Assembly (NCBI GenBank): GCA_047610385.1
Contig: JBLGAC010000018.1
Coordinates: 5,268 to 69,267 of the forward strand
From: JBOCEF01 sp047610385
Lineage (GTDB): Bacteria > Pseudomonadota > Alphaproteobacteria > Rhodobacterales > Rhodobacteraceae
Length of the DNA stretch: 64,000 bases
Direction: 5' to 3'
Translations under genes and position numbers: made by a program
Notes under the pieces: generated by a model
What the model was told of the DNA's origin: nothing
The model's input: only the letters and a program-made list of their open reading frames with translations
The model's database searches: none
Shown here: positions 1 to 9,006 of the stretch, in pieces
Layout: each line of letters starts with the position of its first letter
Numbering within the stretch: the first letter of the stretch is position 1

Positions 1-3000
1 CGTCGGTGAAGGTGATGTCGAAGAACGTATCATCCGACACATCGCCCGCGCTTCCGTCGGTGAACGCAAAGAACGCCGCGTCGCCGTTGCTGGTCGCTGC
101 TGTGGTGATCACCGGGCCGCTGCCGTCGGTGATGGCGCCCCCGGCGGTGATGGTCATCGTATCGGCGGAAATCCCGAGGCTGAGCGCCCCGTCATCCACA
201 TAGGTCAGCGCTCCGGTCACCGTGCCGGTCAGCGCGCCCACCGTGTTGGTCGTATTGCCCAAGGCAGCCGTGCCGGTCACGCCCAGCACAAGGCCGCCCG
301 CATTCACCGGCCCGCCCGAAGTCAGGTTGCCGCCGGTGGTCACGGTCAGCAGCCCCGCTGTCGTATAGGCCAGCGACAGGCCGGTGGTGGTCTCAAACGT
401 GCCGATATTGCCTGCGGACCCCGCGAGCGAGATGAAGCTGTTGGCCCCATCGTCCAGCACGGCATCATCGGCCACGTTCAGCACCAGCGCACCGCCAGTG
501 ATCGCGCCCGACTGGGTCAAGTCATTCCCAGCCCCGGAGACGGTGATCGCGGTTGATCCGGTAAAGGCCGACGCCCCCAGATCCAGCGTCGCCGCGGTGG
601 TGAAGCTGGATGCCGCGCCGGTGGTGGCGGTCAAGCCGGTGAAGCTGTTGGTCGCCTCGGTCAGCGTGGTCACATCGGCCACGTTCAGCACCAGCGCGCC
701 GCTGGTGATCGCGCCCGACTGGGTCAGGTCGTTGCCAGCCCCGGAGACGGTGATCGCGGTTGCCCCGGTGAAGGCCGATGCCCCCAGATCCAGCGTCGCG
801 GCGGTGTTGAAGCTGGATGCCGCACCGGTGGATCCGCTGAGGCCGGTGAAGCTGTTGCCGCCCAGGGTCAGCGTGGTCGCACCGTCCACGTTCAGCACCA
901 GCGCGCTGCCGGTGATCGCGCCCGACTGGGTCAGGCCGTTGCCAGCACCGGAGACGGTGATCGCGGTTGATCCGGTGAAGGCCGATGCCCCCAGAATCAG
1001 CGTCGTAGCGGTGGTGAAGCTTGATGCCGCGCCGGTGGTGGCGGTCAGGTTGCTGAAGGTGTTGCCGGCCCGGGTCAGCGTCGCTGCGCCCGCGATGTTC
1101 AGCGTCAGCGCTGAGGAAATATCCGTGCTTTGCGTCAGCGCGCCCGTGCCAGACGCCGCGGTGGTGGTCACATTCATCGACGTGGGCACGGTGGTTGCGA
1201 AGCCCAGATCCAGATCGCCGCTATTGACCAATTCGAACGTGCCGGAGGTGGTTCCGTCCACGCCGCCGATCAGGTTGGTCGCCTCGGTCAGTGCGACGTT
1301 GCCGTCCACCGCCAAGGTCAGGGTGCTGGCGATCACGGCATCGCCCGCGTTCGTGGTCACGGATTCCAAGCCGCCTGAGGTGGTCAGCGCGATGGTGTTG
1401 GCACCCGCGTTGAAGCCAAACGCCACCGTCTGGCCCAACGTAAAGGACGCGTTGCCACCCGCGGACCCAGACAGCGCCAGGATGTCATTGGTGTGGGTCG
1501 TCAAATCCACCCCGGCAAAGGACGTGAAATTGGCCGACGTGTCGCCGATGGCGGTGAAATCGCCCGCCTGGGTGATGGCGCCCGCAAGCGTCACGAAGCT
1601 GGCCGCCGCGGTCCCCGTCAGGGTCGTGGTCGGCAGCAGCAGCGCGCCACCCGACGTGAAGGTGGAGTTGCCCTCCACCGTCAGCAGGTCGCTTGCGCCG
1701 ACGGTCATGATCAGCCCGGTCGTGCCGGTGACATTGCTGCCGCTCTCGACGGTGATGCCGCCGGTTCCGTTGGCGGCGTTGCCACCGGATCCGCTGAAAT
1801 CATGGTCCGCGGACAGGGTGATCGACCCAGCGGTTTCCAGCGAGGCTTCGACGATGATGTGGTCGCCCGCACGCAGCGTGATGTTGACAGTGGCCGCTGC
1901 ATTGACTGCGTCGATGACGGTGATGTCGTCGCGGGCCTCAAGGATCAGGTTGGTGCCTGCAACGAGGTTGCTGATGTTGTCGGCACCGATCCTGGTGGTG
2001 CCGCCGCCCGCAACGCTGACATCTACTGCAGGGCCGCCACCCGAATTGACGATTTCAATATTGTGCGGGTCGATCAGCAACGTGCCGGTGGCCCCCAGCG
2101 GTGCCAGCGTGATCACGCTGCCCCAGAAGCCGACCGTGCCTGCGGCCGAGACCTCAACAAAGCCGCCATCGCCGCCGAAATCACCGCCACGCGCCGAAAT
2201 ATCGCCGGCAAAACCGGTGAAATCGGTGGCCCACAGCGTGACCAGCCCGCCATCCGAATTGCCCAGCCCGTCGGCGGCGATGGTTGCGCCTGCCTCCATG
2301 GCGACGTGGTCGGCGCGTCGACCGGTCCCGCGCAGCCCGCCGCCAAGCGCGACCGTGCCGCCGCCATTGGTGCCCGACACGTCGATGGACGCGCCTGTCT
2401 TCATGGTGACCGTGTCGCCGCGCACGTCAACCGTGCCGCCGGCTGCGGAAATCACGCCTGACACCACGGTGGTCCGGCCTTCGATCGCGACCTGGCCCAG
2501 ATGCCCGTCCACCGCGCCCGCCGTGATGGTGCCGCCCGCGGTCACGAGGCTTTCCAGCGCCGCGGCGGTTTCTTCGGCCGAGATCACCACATAGCTGCCG
2601 CCAGCGTCGATCAGGCCGGTGTTGGAGGCGCTGACCGCTGCGGCGGTGCCGGCCGACGTCTCCAGCGCAAGGATGCCCTCGCCGCCAGACACGTCCACCG
2701 CAAAGGTCTGGCGACCTTCAATGGCCACGGCGCCGACACGGCCATAGATCACGCCCTCGTTTGAGGCATGGGCGCCAACCAGCGCGGCCAACCCGGCCTC
2801 GCCAAAGGTGATCGCGCCTTTGTTGACCACCGACGCGCCGGGCTTGCCAGCAATGTCGAAGGTGTTGGACCCGGCCATGAACTTGCCGGTGTCGATGTCT
2901 GAGGTGGTGGCGATCAGGCCGCCGACATTCACCCGCGCGGTGTCGTGGAACGTGATGCCGCTGCGGTTGATGACCCACAGGTTGCCGTTCGCTTCAAGCG

Positions 3001-3340
3001 CGCCGCGGAAATTGGTCGGATCGTCGCTGAGAACCCGGGCGATGTGGACCGAATCCGCCCCCGGCTGCACAACCCGCACCGTTTCACTGACCGAGGTGTC
3101 GAGGCTGTCCCATTCACTGCCCGCGCGCGCAGAGCGCTGCGTGATCGTGGTGACCGGCCCCGCCTGCGCGATCGATGCGTCCCCGGCCACGATCCTGCCG
3201 CCCGTTGGCCCGGCGAACGCTGCGCCCGGCGCGATCGCCGCCGCGGCCACCAAAGCTGAACTGGCCCAAAGCCGCCTGCGCCCGGGAAGCACGGCGGTTG
3301 CGGATGAACCGAAGGGCGGGACAATGCTGTGATGGGTCAT
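1..3340 (-). CDS. TpsA-type exoprotein (filamentous haemagglutinin family), 3' end outside window
   Basis: The minus frame opens at ATG 3338-3340 and stays open to the window edge, giving about 1,113 codons of a larger protein. Residues 1-43 form a long signal peptide with an RRR n-region, a hydrophobic core and a probable cut after AFA. A TPS secretion domain follows, with the family's conserved patch visible near residues 121-148 (LWVINRSGITF, then NVGGLIATTSDI). The rest is low-complexity Gly/Ala/Thr/Ser beta-helix-like sequence with 69-residue repeats. TpsA proteins cross the outer membrane through a dedicated TpsB pore and act as adhesins, toxins or matrix proteins; which of these applies here cannot be told without the C-terminus. 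The tpsB gene ends 25 nt upstream, so the two are probably co-transcribed. The family call is firm and the activity is unknown. Confidence 0.9.
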   Translation of the reverse strand, partial: MTHHSIVPPFGSSATAVLPGRRRLWASSALVAAAAIAPGAAFAGPTGGRIVAGDASIAQAGPVTTITQRSARAGSEWDSLDTSVSETVRVVQPGADSVHIARVLSDDPTNFRGALEANGNLWVINRSGITFHDTARVNVGGLIATTSDIDTGKFMAGSNTFDIAGKPGASVVNKGAITFGEAGLAALVGAHASNEGVIYGRVGAVAIEGRQTFAVDVSGGEGILALETSAGTAAAVSASNTGLIDAGGSYVVISAEETAAALESLVTAGGTITAGAVDGHLGQVAIEGRTTVVSGVISAAGGTVDVRGDTVTMKTGASIDVSGTNGGGTVALGGGLRGTGRRADHVAMEAGATIAADGLGNSDGGLVTLWATDFTGFAGDISARGGDFGGDGGFVEVSAAGTVGFWGSVITLAPLGATGTLLIDPHNIEIVNSGGGPAVDVSVAGGGTTRIGADNISNLVAGTNLILEARDDITVIDAVNAAATVNITLRAGDHIIVEASLETAGSITLSADHDFSGSGGNAANGTGGITVESGSNVTGTTGLIMTVGASDLLTVEGNSTFTSGGALLLPTTTLTGTAAASFVTLAGAITQAGDFTAIGDTSANFTSFAGVDLTTHTNDILALSGSAGGNASFTLGQTVAFGFNAGANTIALTTSGGLESVTTNAGDAVIASTLTLAVDGNVALTEATNLIGGVDGTTSGTFELVNSGDLDLGFATTVPTSMNVTTTAASGTGALTQSTDISSALTLNIAGAATLTRAGNTFSNLTATTGAASSFTTATTLILGASAFTGSTAITVSGAGNGLTQSGAITGSALVLNVDGATTLTLGGNSFTGLSGSTGAASSFNTAATLDLGASAFTGATAITVSGAGNDLTQSGAITSGALVLNVADVTTLTEATNSFTGLTATTGAASSFTTAATLDLGASAFTGSTAITVSGAGNDLTQSGAITGGALVLNVADDAVLDDGANSFISLAGSAGNIGTFETTTGLSLAYTTAGLLTVTTGGNLTSGGPVNAGGLVLGVTGTAALGNTTNTVGALTGTVTGALTYVDDGALSLGISADTMTITAGGAITDGSGPVITTAATSNGDAAFFAFTDGSAGDVSDDTFFDITFTD
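470..1090 (-). repeat. 207-bp (69-aa) tandem repeats inside tpsA
   Basis: A conserved word (GCGCCCGACTGGGTCA on the plus strand) recurs at 504, 711 and, with one change, 918, an exact 207-nt spacing that keeps frame. A degenerate fourth copy lies near 1125. Each unit encodes about 69 residues including TAITVSGAGNDLTQSGAIT and a segment resembling SFTGLTATTGAASSF. Such units usually stack as beta-helix turns in TpsA stalks, and their number can change by recombination. Confidence 0.85.
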
Positions 3341-3365
3341 GATCTTTGGTCCTCGCCGGGAAGGT

Positions 3366-5135
3366 TCAGAAACGTTGGGTCAGGCTGAAAAAGAAGCGCG
3401 GGTCTTTGGACACGTTCCGTGCCAGCGCCGGGCCGATTGGATTGGCCACCTCAAGTTCAAGATTGGTGCGTTGATAGCTCAGGCGCAAACCCACGCCGAC
3501 TGAGGCAACGTCGGATTGAACAAGCGGGCTGTCTTCGTTGAATTTCAGTTCGGCATAATCGGCGAAGGCATAGAATTGCATGCCCAGTTCATTGCCCTGA
3601 ATGGTGGTTTCTTGGTCATAGCGAAGCTCTCCGTAGACCATGTAGCCATAGTCGCCCGACAGCTCCGACGGGTCATAGGCCTTGCCGTAAAGCCCGCCAC
3701 CCGCGGCGATCTGATCGCCCACCAGCAGCTTGTCGTTGGTGAACTGCGCCGCGGCGCGGGTCAGCAGGCTGAACCGGTCGAACAGGGCCTGTGACCGCTC
3801 CAGCTCAAGCCGCACCACGGTGAAATCGCCCGACCCGCCGACACGCGACACGGCGGTGTCCGCGGCGGTGGAGGCGCCGAGCATTTCGAACCCGTTGCGG
3901 ACCTCTATGCTGCCAGAGGTATAACCGCCCTCGTCGCGCGCCAGCCCGCGCAGGCGCATCCAGCCCGTTGCGGTGGTGTCGTCCGACAGCGTGGACCCGG
4001 TGTTCAGCTCGCTGATCGAGTTGTTCCACGTAAACCCTGCCGCGCCCCAAATTGACAGCGAGCGGGACCGCATCAGCGGGTGCTCGGCCATCAGCGCGAG
4101 CTCCATCTCCTCGCTGCTCAGGCCCAGGGCCGTCAGTTCGTCTCCGGGCGCTGAGGCGGACCACAGCGCGCGGCCTTCGACCATGGTCGCGCCCGTCCCA
4201 AACCAGCCGCGCTGGGTCAGCTGCACGGTGTTGCGTTCTTCCAGATCCAGCCCGTCACTGTCGCCAAGCGAATTGAACAGCGCCAATTCGGTGGTCGCGG
4301 CATAGCTGTTCCACGAATTCAGCGAGAAAATTGCGCCGGTCAGCACCGGGCCAAGCGCCGGGGCCTGCCGGTTGTCCGCAAAAATGACCGCGTCCCAAGT
4401 GCGGTGTTCGACATTCATCGACAGGCGCAATTCGCCCGGCGCGTCGCCGGGGGACGGCACGAAGGTTGCGCGCCGCACGCCGGGAATGTCTGAGGCGAGC
4501 AGGGACGCGCGCTCCAGATCTTGCAGGCGCGGGTTGCGCAGGCCTTCCAGCGGGCGGACGATCTGCGCCAAAGCGGCGAACATCGCGGGCCCTTCGGCGC
4601 CGTCAGGGGCGGTGATTTCAACGCTTGTGATCGTGACGCCGGTGACCGGCAGCGTCAGCAGCCGTCCGTCCGCGCCGTCGCTGTCGCGGGTTGCCATCGG
4701 ATCGCCAACACTGGTGAATAGATACCCGTCGGCGCGCAGCAGGGCCTTGAGCCGTTCAACCGCCTTCAGGATGTCCGCGATCGAAGGCGAGGTCCCAGCC
4801 AAGCTGGCCACTTCGGCGCGAATTCTGTCAACGGGCAGGCCAGAGTCTGGGCCAAGCGGCATGCCGTCGCGTCCCACCACGCTGACCGCAGTGACGTTCA
4901 CGATCTGCGTGTCCGCGCCTTCGGGCAGGGGGCTGGGCGCAGGGGTGTCTGGCGGCGCTGCCAGCGCGCCCGGTTCGGGCTGCAACCTGCGTTCAAGTTC
5001 CTGTGCCTGCTGCGCGCCTGTTTGCTGCGCGGACACCGATCCGGAGGCGCAAAGCATGGCGGCGATCACGGCCAGCGAAACCAAATGAATGGATGGCGCT
5101 CGCCCCAAAGCGTGCGTCTCGGTTCCGATCAACAT
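3366..5135 (-). CDS. TpsB outer-membrane transporter (ShlB/FhaC/HecB family)
   Basis: This is the outer-membrane pore that secretes the neighbouring TpsA protein. The 589-residue product has a signal peptide ending near residue 36 (SGSVSA). A proline-rich linker and a POTRA-like region follow (about 78-150, starting at IVNVTAVSVVG), then a long C-terminal beta-barrel ending in phenylalanine (SLTQRF), as outer-membrane barrels do. An upstream in-frame TTG at 5150 is possible, but the ATG at 5135 has a purine-rich AGGGGGA site just ahead and gives a cleaner signal peptide. It lies 25 nt upstream of tpsA. The size matches the family's usual 550-600 residues. Confidence 0.9.
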   Translation of the reverse strand: MLIGTETHALGRAPSIHLVSLAVIAAMLCASGSVSAQQTGAQQAQELERRLQPEPGALAAPPDTPAPSPLPEGADTQIVNVTAVSVVGRDGMPLGPDSGLPVDRIRAEVASLAGTSPSIADILKAVERLKALLRADGYLFTSVGDPMATRDSDGADGRLLTLPVTGVTITSVEITAPDGAEGPAMFAALAQIVRPLEGLRNPRLQDLERASLLASDIPGVRRATFVPSPGDAPGELRLSMNVEHRTWDAVIFADNRQAPALGPVLTGAIFSLNSWNSYAATTELALFNSLGDSDGLDLEERNTVQLTQRGWFGTGATMVEGRALWSASAPGDELTALGLSSEEMELALMAEHPLMRSRSLSIWGAAGFTWNNSISELNTGSTLSDDTTATGWMRLRGLARDEGGYTSGSIEVRNGFEMLGASTAADTAVSRVGGSGDFTVVRLELERSQALFDRFSLLTRAAAQFTNDKLLVGDQIAAGGGLYGKAYDPSELSGDYGYMVYGELRYDQETTIQGNELGMQFYAFADYAELKFNEDSPLVQSDVASVGVGLRLSYQRTNLELEVANPIGPALARNVSKDPRFFFSLTQRF

Positions 5136-5328
5136 GGCGTCCCCCTGCAACAGCGTCTTAAGTCTCTAATTTCGTTTGAGCATACACATTGGAAAGCTCA
5201 ACCCACCGACAATGCGCGGAAACGACGGCTCAGTAAACGAAAATTGCGCAAAATGATTGCGCCCGCAGAACCGAAGTCCCACGGGCGCACATGAATGGCC
5301 GGATTTGGTTGGGTTCAGATTGCGTCGA

Positions 5329-6006
5329 TCAACTGCCCAATTGTAGCTCCACCCGGCGGTTTGAACTGGACTGGGGGTTTGCTTGGTCGAAAAGGCGCTC
5401 CTCACCCAGACCCGCTGCGCGCAGCTTGAATTCAGGGATGGCGCAAGACGAAATCATGAAGCGGCGGGCTTCCTCAGCGCGTTTGCGCGACAGAATCAGG
5501 TTGTACTGCGCGTCGCCGGACGCGTCCGCATGGCCGATCAGCACGTATTTGGACGCGGCGGCGGCGGGGGTCGTCGCTTCAAACTTCTGGATCGATTCGC
5601 AATAGACCTGCAGCACGTCGCGCGCCTGATCGGTCAGGAACGCGCTGTTGTGCTGGAACAGCACGGGCTGAGAGATCATGGCGTCACTGGTCATAGCGGG
5701 GACCACAATCGCAGCGCCAGACGTATCGACGGTGGCAAGCGCGATGGCCGGGCGATCAGGGGCCATGGCCATGGCGTTGGCTTTGGCGGTTGCCGCGGCA
5801 GATTGCGGCCGCACATCGGCGGAGGTGATCACCGACAGCGAACGGGTCGCTTCGATGCGTGCGCCGCCCTGGTCCTCGGACTTCATGTGCTGAAGCTTCA
5901 GGCGGGCGGCGAAAGTGTCGCTCTGGTCCTCAGCCGCCGAAACGGGGTGCGAGGACGCGATGATGCCGGCGCAGATGGCGGCGATCGTGCAAGCAATCTT
6001 TTTCAT
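5329..6006 (-). CDS. Exported OmpA-domain protein, copy 1
   Basis: This 225-residue protein starts at ATG 6006 behind an AGGAGA ribosome site; longer in-frame starts are unlikely because MKKIACTIAAICAG begins a textbook signal peptide (cut near residue 24). After a variable alanine-rich middle, the C-terminal ~110 residues are an OmpA-like domain, with YVLIGHADASGDAQYN, LSRKRAEEARRFM and a final RRVELQLGS. OmpA domains bind diaminopimelate in peptidoglycan, so it probably sits in the periplasm or is tethered to the wall. No N-terminal barrel or lipobox is visible. It is a clear paralogue of the next gene and lies 193 bp upstream of tpsB on the same strand. Confidence 0.85.
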   Translation of the reverse strand: MKKIACTIAAICAGIIASSHPVSAAEDQSDTFAARLKLQHMKSEDQGGARIEATRSLSVITSADVRPQSAAATAKANAMAMAPDRPAIALATVDTSGAAIVVPAMTSDAMISQPVLFQHNSAFLTDQARDVLQVYCESIQKFEATTPAAAASKYVLIGHADASGDAQYNLILSRKRAEEARRFMISSCAIPEFKLRAAGLGEERLFDQANPQSSSNRRVELQLGS

Positions 6007-6147
6007 GAATCTTCTCCTGATCGTTGGGGCGCGCCTGAAATGGCTTCGCCTAAAGATGGCGACGCTTTGCGTGCGGTTCAAGAACCGATGTCGATCCGGC
6101 GGCAGGGACGTCTGATCGTCGCCACCCACGCAGTGTTTGAACGCAGC

Positions 6148-6173
6148 AGGGCCGCCCCGGTTGGGGCGGCCCT
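6148..6173 (-). terminator. Strong hairpin after OmpA copy 2
   Basis: AGGGCCGCCCC and GGGGCGGCCCT form a perfect 11-bp stem with a GGTT loop, 27 nt past the stop of the upstream minus-strand gene. The trailing T-run is weak, so termination is likely rather than certain. Confidence 0.6.
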
Positions 6174-6200
6174 GCGCATCTGCCAGACTGATCGGGCCGT

Positions 6201-7004
6201 TCAGCTGCCGATCTGCAGCTCCACCCGGCGGTTGATCGCCGAGGTGGGGCTGTTGGGATCTTTCAGCGCTTCTTCGCCCAAGCCCACGGCCCGGACTTTT
6301 TCGCCAGACAGCCCGCAGCTTTCCATCATGAAGCGGCGGCTTTCTTCGGCCCGCTTCTGCGACAGAACCTGATTGTAGCGCGCGTCGCCGGAGGCGTCGG
6401 CATGGCCGATCAGGACGTAGCTGGCGCCTGAATCAGCATTCTCGGATTCAAATTCCTGAATCGCGGAGCAGTAGACGCCGAGCACCTCACGCCCGTCCTC
6501 AGTGAGGAAGGCGGAGTTGTATTCGAAGCGCACCGGCTTTGAGATGTCGAGCCCGGCATCGTCGGTGAACACGTTGACCGTGATCGCCTTGCCTTCGCTG
6601 TCCATCGTGTCCACCCGGCGGGCCGCCGCTGCGATGGGCGTGACCGCGTCCGACGTGATCCCGGTTGTCGATGCGGTCTGCGTGGCTGCGGCCTTGGGCG
6701 CCGGGGCTGAGGCCGTCAGGCTGACCCCCGTGGTTGACGCTTTTGCCGAAGATGTCGGTGCCTTGGCCGAGGGCGTCGTCGCCGTGACGCTGGCCGACGC
6801 CGCGCTGGACGGTTGAACCGTGTCGCGCTTGATCACTGCAAAGCCGCGTGTGACTTCTGTGCGCGACGCGTCCTTGGTGCCGATGGTGGCACGTTGGGCC
6901 GCAAGACGGTCCTTGATCGAAAGCCCCTGCGCGGCGGCAGGAAGGACCGGGGCCAGAGTCGCACCGATGAACGCGGCGCTGAGAACGCATCCGAACCATT
7001 TCAT
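6201..7004 (-). CDS. Exported OmpA-domain protein, copy 2
   Basis: The product is 267 residues from ATG 7004 (MKWFGCVLSAAFIG), preceded by a GTGGAG ribosome site. The signal peptide is followed by a linker rich in Ala, Thr, Ser and Lys (about residues 60-130), then an OmpA-like domain. That domain shows YNSAFLTEDGREVLGVYC, YVLIGHADASGDARYNQ, LSQKRAEESRRFM and the ending RRVELQIGS. It shares near-identical signature segments with copy 1, so the pair arose by duplication, while the linkers have diverged. Peptidoglycan binding in the periplasm follows from the family. A role with the adjacent TpsA/TpsB pair is inferred only from synteny. Confidence 0.85.
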   Translation of the reverse strand: MKWFGCVLSAAFIGATLAPVLPAAAQGLSIKDRLAAQRATIGTKDASRTEVTRGFAVIKRDTVQPSSAASASVTATTPSAKAPTSSAKASTTGVSLTASAPAPKAAATQTASTTGITSDAVTPIAAAARRVDTMDSEGKAITVNVFTDDAGLDISKPVRFEYNSAFLTEDGREVLGVYCSAIQEFESENADSGASYVLIGHADASGDARYNQVLSQKRAEESRRFMMESCGLSGEKVRAVGLGEEALKDPNSPTSAINRRVELQIGS

Positions 7005-7090
7005 GTTGAAAATCTCCACTTTTCTGGGGAAACGCCCCTTTTAATGCTCATCATAGCATTGGTTGCGTCTCGACGCGATTCAAGATGCAG

Positions 7091-7876
7091 TCATGCAGAA
7101 AGTCCGATCCGTGTCCGGATCTCGTTGTCCCGCAACGAAACTTCAGTTCCGGCAAATTCATCACCCGCCGGGCCGCACAGCCACGCCACGGCCCGTGCGG
7201 GCCAATCGGCGGGGATATGTGCTGACCAGTCCAGCGCGCTCACCGGGTTCATCCGTGATTCTCGGATGGCTTCCTGCATATACGTGGCAACTGTGCCGGG
7301 ACTGAGGCCGATGGCGCGAATTCCGGCACCATGCGCCTCAAGATGCACGGCGCGGGTCAGCATCGCGGCGGCGGCCTTGGAGGCGCAGTAATGGCTCCAC
7401 CCCTCCAGCGGTTGATGCGCGGCGCCGGAGCTGATGGTGATGATCGTCCCGCCCCCCGCCGCAATCATGATCGGCAGGGCGGCGCGCATGCCGTGATAGA
7501 CGCCCTTGGCGTTGACGTCGAAAACCTGGCCCCATTCGGCTGGGTCGCTGTCCGCGATATGGGTGATCGGGTCGATCAGCCCGGCATTGTTCACCACAAT
7601 GTCCAGACCGCCGAGCGTGTCGCGCGCATACGCGGCGGCACGTTCAACATCAGTCCACACCGCGACGTCACATGCCATCGCTTCGGCCCGGCCGCCTTTG
7701 GCGCGGATGTCAGCAGCGACCGCTTCGATCTGGGGTAGGGTGCGTGCGGTCAGCAGCACTGACGCGCCGCAGGCCGCGAGCACACGCGCCGTCTGCGCAC
7801 CGATCCCGCGGCTGGCACCGGTCACAAGCGCGACCCGGTTGGCAAGCAGTTGAAAAGGGGTGTCGGCGTCGGTCAT
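7091..7876 (-). CDS. Short-chain dehydrogenase/reductase (SDR)
   Basis: This 261-residue classical SDR uses NAD(P)H to oxidise or reduce an unidentified substrate. The Rossmann glycine motif TGASRGIG is at residues 19-26, NNAG at 96-99, and the catalytic set is Ser150 with Tyr163 and Lys167 (YCASK). Asp70 lies in the position that usually contacts adenine. The C-terminal region carries no known specificity signature. It lies 87 bp downstream of the OmpA pair's start on the same strand but shows no functional link with it. Confidence 0.88.
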   Translation of the reverse strand: MTDADTPFQLLANRVALVTGASRGIGAQTARVLAACGASVLLTARTLPQIEAVAADIRAKGGRAEAMACDVAVWTDVERAAAYARDTLGGLDIVVNNAGLIDPITHIADSDPAEWGQVFDVNAKGVYHGMRAALPIMIAAGGGTIITISSGAAHQPLEGWSHYCASKAAAAMLTRAVHLEAHGAGIRAIGLSPGTVATYMQEAIRESRMNPVSALDWSAHIPADWPARAVAWLCGPAGDEFAGTEVSLRDNEIRTRIGLSA

Positions 7877-8061
7877 GTCGGTTCCTCAGGCTTTGGTCTG
7901 GTGCGGGCACCGAATCGGCTTTGCCCATGGACCCGACTTTGACCCGAGAGGCGTGACGCCTGTGTGACCGATATTGATTGCGCGCAGGTTGACGACTTGG
8001 CGGTCGCCTCGGGTGCAAAAGGTCGCAAAGGCCGCAAACACCATAGGATGAGAGACGGGAA

Positions 8062-8088
8062 ACGCCCCGCGGCATGGCCGCGGGGCGT
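8062..8088 (-). terminator. Intrinsic terminator after the 112-aa gene
   Basis: ACGCCCCGCGGC and GCCGCGGGGCGT form a perfect 12-bp stem with a 3-nt loop. Reading the minus strand, it is followed by TTTCCC, and it lies 26 nt past the stop codon at 8114. Confidence 0.75.
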
Positions 8089-8113
8089 GCTGATCACTCT
8101 CCCCAAGTGTTGA

Positions 8114-8452
8114 TCAGGCGGCAATCTTCTCCGCGTTGGCGGCCGCTTCGGCAGCTTCGCCGCGGTTCTCCCGGTCTTCGCCGCGCAGTGCGACGGAGGT
8201 GCGGATGCCGCGGCCGACGAACTCCATCAGGCCTTTCACTGTGCGCTCATTGGGTTCAATGCCCGCGCAGGACAGCACATCACGGCCATCGCGTGACCGC
8301 GCCCAGCGGGCGATCTGGTCGACCCCGGCACCGTTTTTGCGCTGATCCACGATCGCGTCATCAAGGGCTGCAAGCACCACGGCAGCGAAAAGGCGGCGGG
8401 CGCGCGCGCCCTGATCGTTGGTGTACGAGTGTCTGTCGGCGTCGTCGAACAT
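8114..8452 (-). CDS. Conserved-looking small protein, function unknown
   Basis: The 112-residue protein starts at ATG 8452 with a good GAGGAGA site 7-8 nt ahead and is closed by a terminator, which supports a real single gene. It is soluble, mostly helical and charged. An N-terminal half (RARRLFAAVVLAALDDAI) is followed by a middle motif RDGRDVLSCAGIEPNERTV and an alanine/glutamate-rich tail. No domain is recognised. The RDVLSCAGI segment with its single Cys may be useful for profile searches. Confidence 0.65.
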   Translation of the reverse strand: MFDDADRHSYTNDQGARARRLFAAVVLAALDDAIVDQRKNGAGVDQIARWARSRDGRDVLSCAGIEPNERTVKGLMEFVGRGIRTSVALRGEDRENRGEAAEAAANAEKIAA

Positions 8453-9006
8453 CGCGCCGTCTCCTCAGAATATGCGTTGGGGTGAGTTGATGCGGAATAT
8501 GCCGTCGCAATTTTGTCATGGTAGCCCATCAGGCGCATAGCAGTCATGCATCAAACGCATAGCTCTCCCCAAAAAGGCCAAGCCGCATCGGCCAAGAGCC
8601 TGCGCGCGCGGCGGAAAACGCATTTTGCGTTAAGGTTTCCATTGTCATGGATTTTGCGAAAAGCGTTGATGTCGCAGGTGCTTTTCCCCGATCTCACCTC
8701 ATTCAGAGGCGTCGATCGGCCAGTTCTGGGATGATCCCGGTGCCCCGCATTGGCGGATCGACGCATTTGAGGGCGCCGTGGTTACAGTGGCGTTAACGCA
8801 GATATTGCGCTGCTGAGCGTCCCGAACCGGTTGCGTGGCCTCAGATCGGCGCCCAAAACCCGCGGAGTTCAGTGGGTTTTTCAGCGAATCGCTTGGGGCA
8901 CCGCCTCGTGGCGCTTGTCGGTCGCGTGGCGGCGCGCCATGGTCGGCAGATAAATCCAGCGCCTTCGCCGCCCCCGTCGCGAGCGCTGATCCTGAGGAGC
9001 GTTTGC
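8453..9006. other. 554-bp intergenic region between divergent genes
   Basis: It carries the promoters of the minus-strand 112-aa gene and the plus-strand permease. The segment 8610-8680 is locally AT-rich (around CATTTTGCGTTAAGGTTTCC). The word CGCATAGC occurs twice within 40 bp near 8535 and 8567. No coding sequence is supported. Confidence 0.4.

Noticed and set aside
384..2594. Long plus-strand open frame (736 codons)
   Set aside because: It is antisense to tpsA. The minus frame has the signal peptide, TPS motif and repeats, while the plus frame is Pro/Val/Ala-rich mirror sequence.
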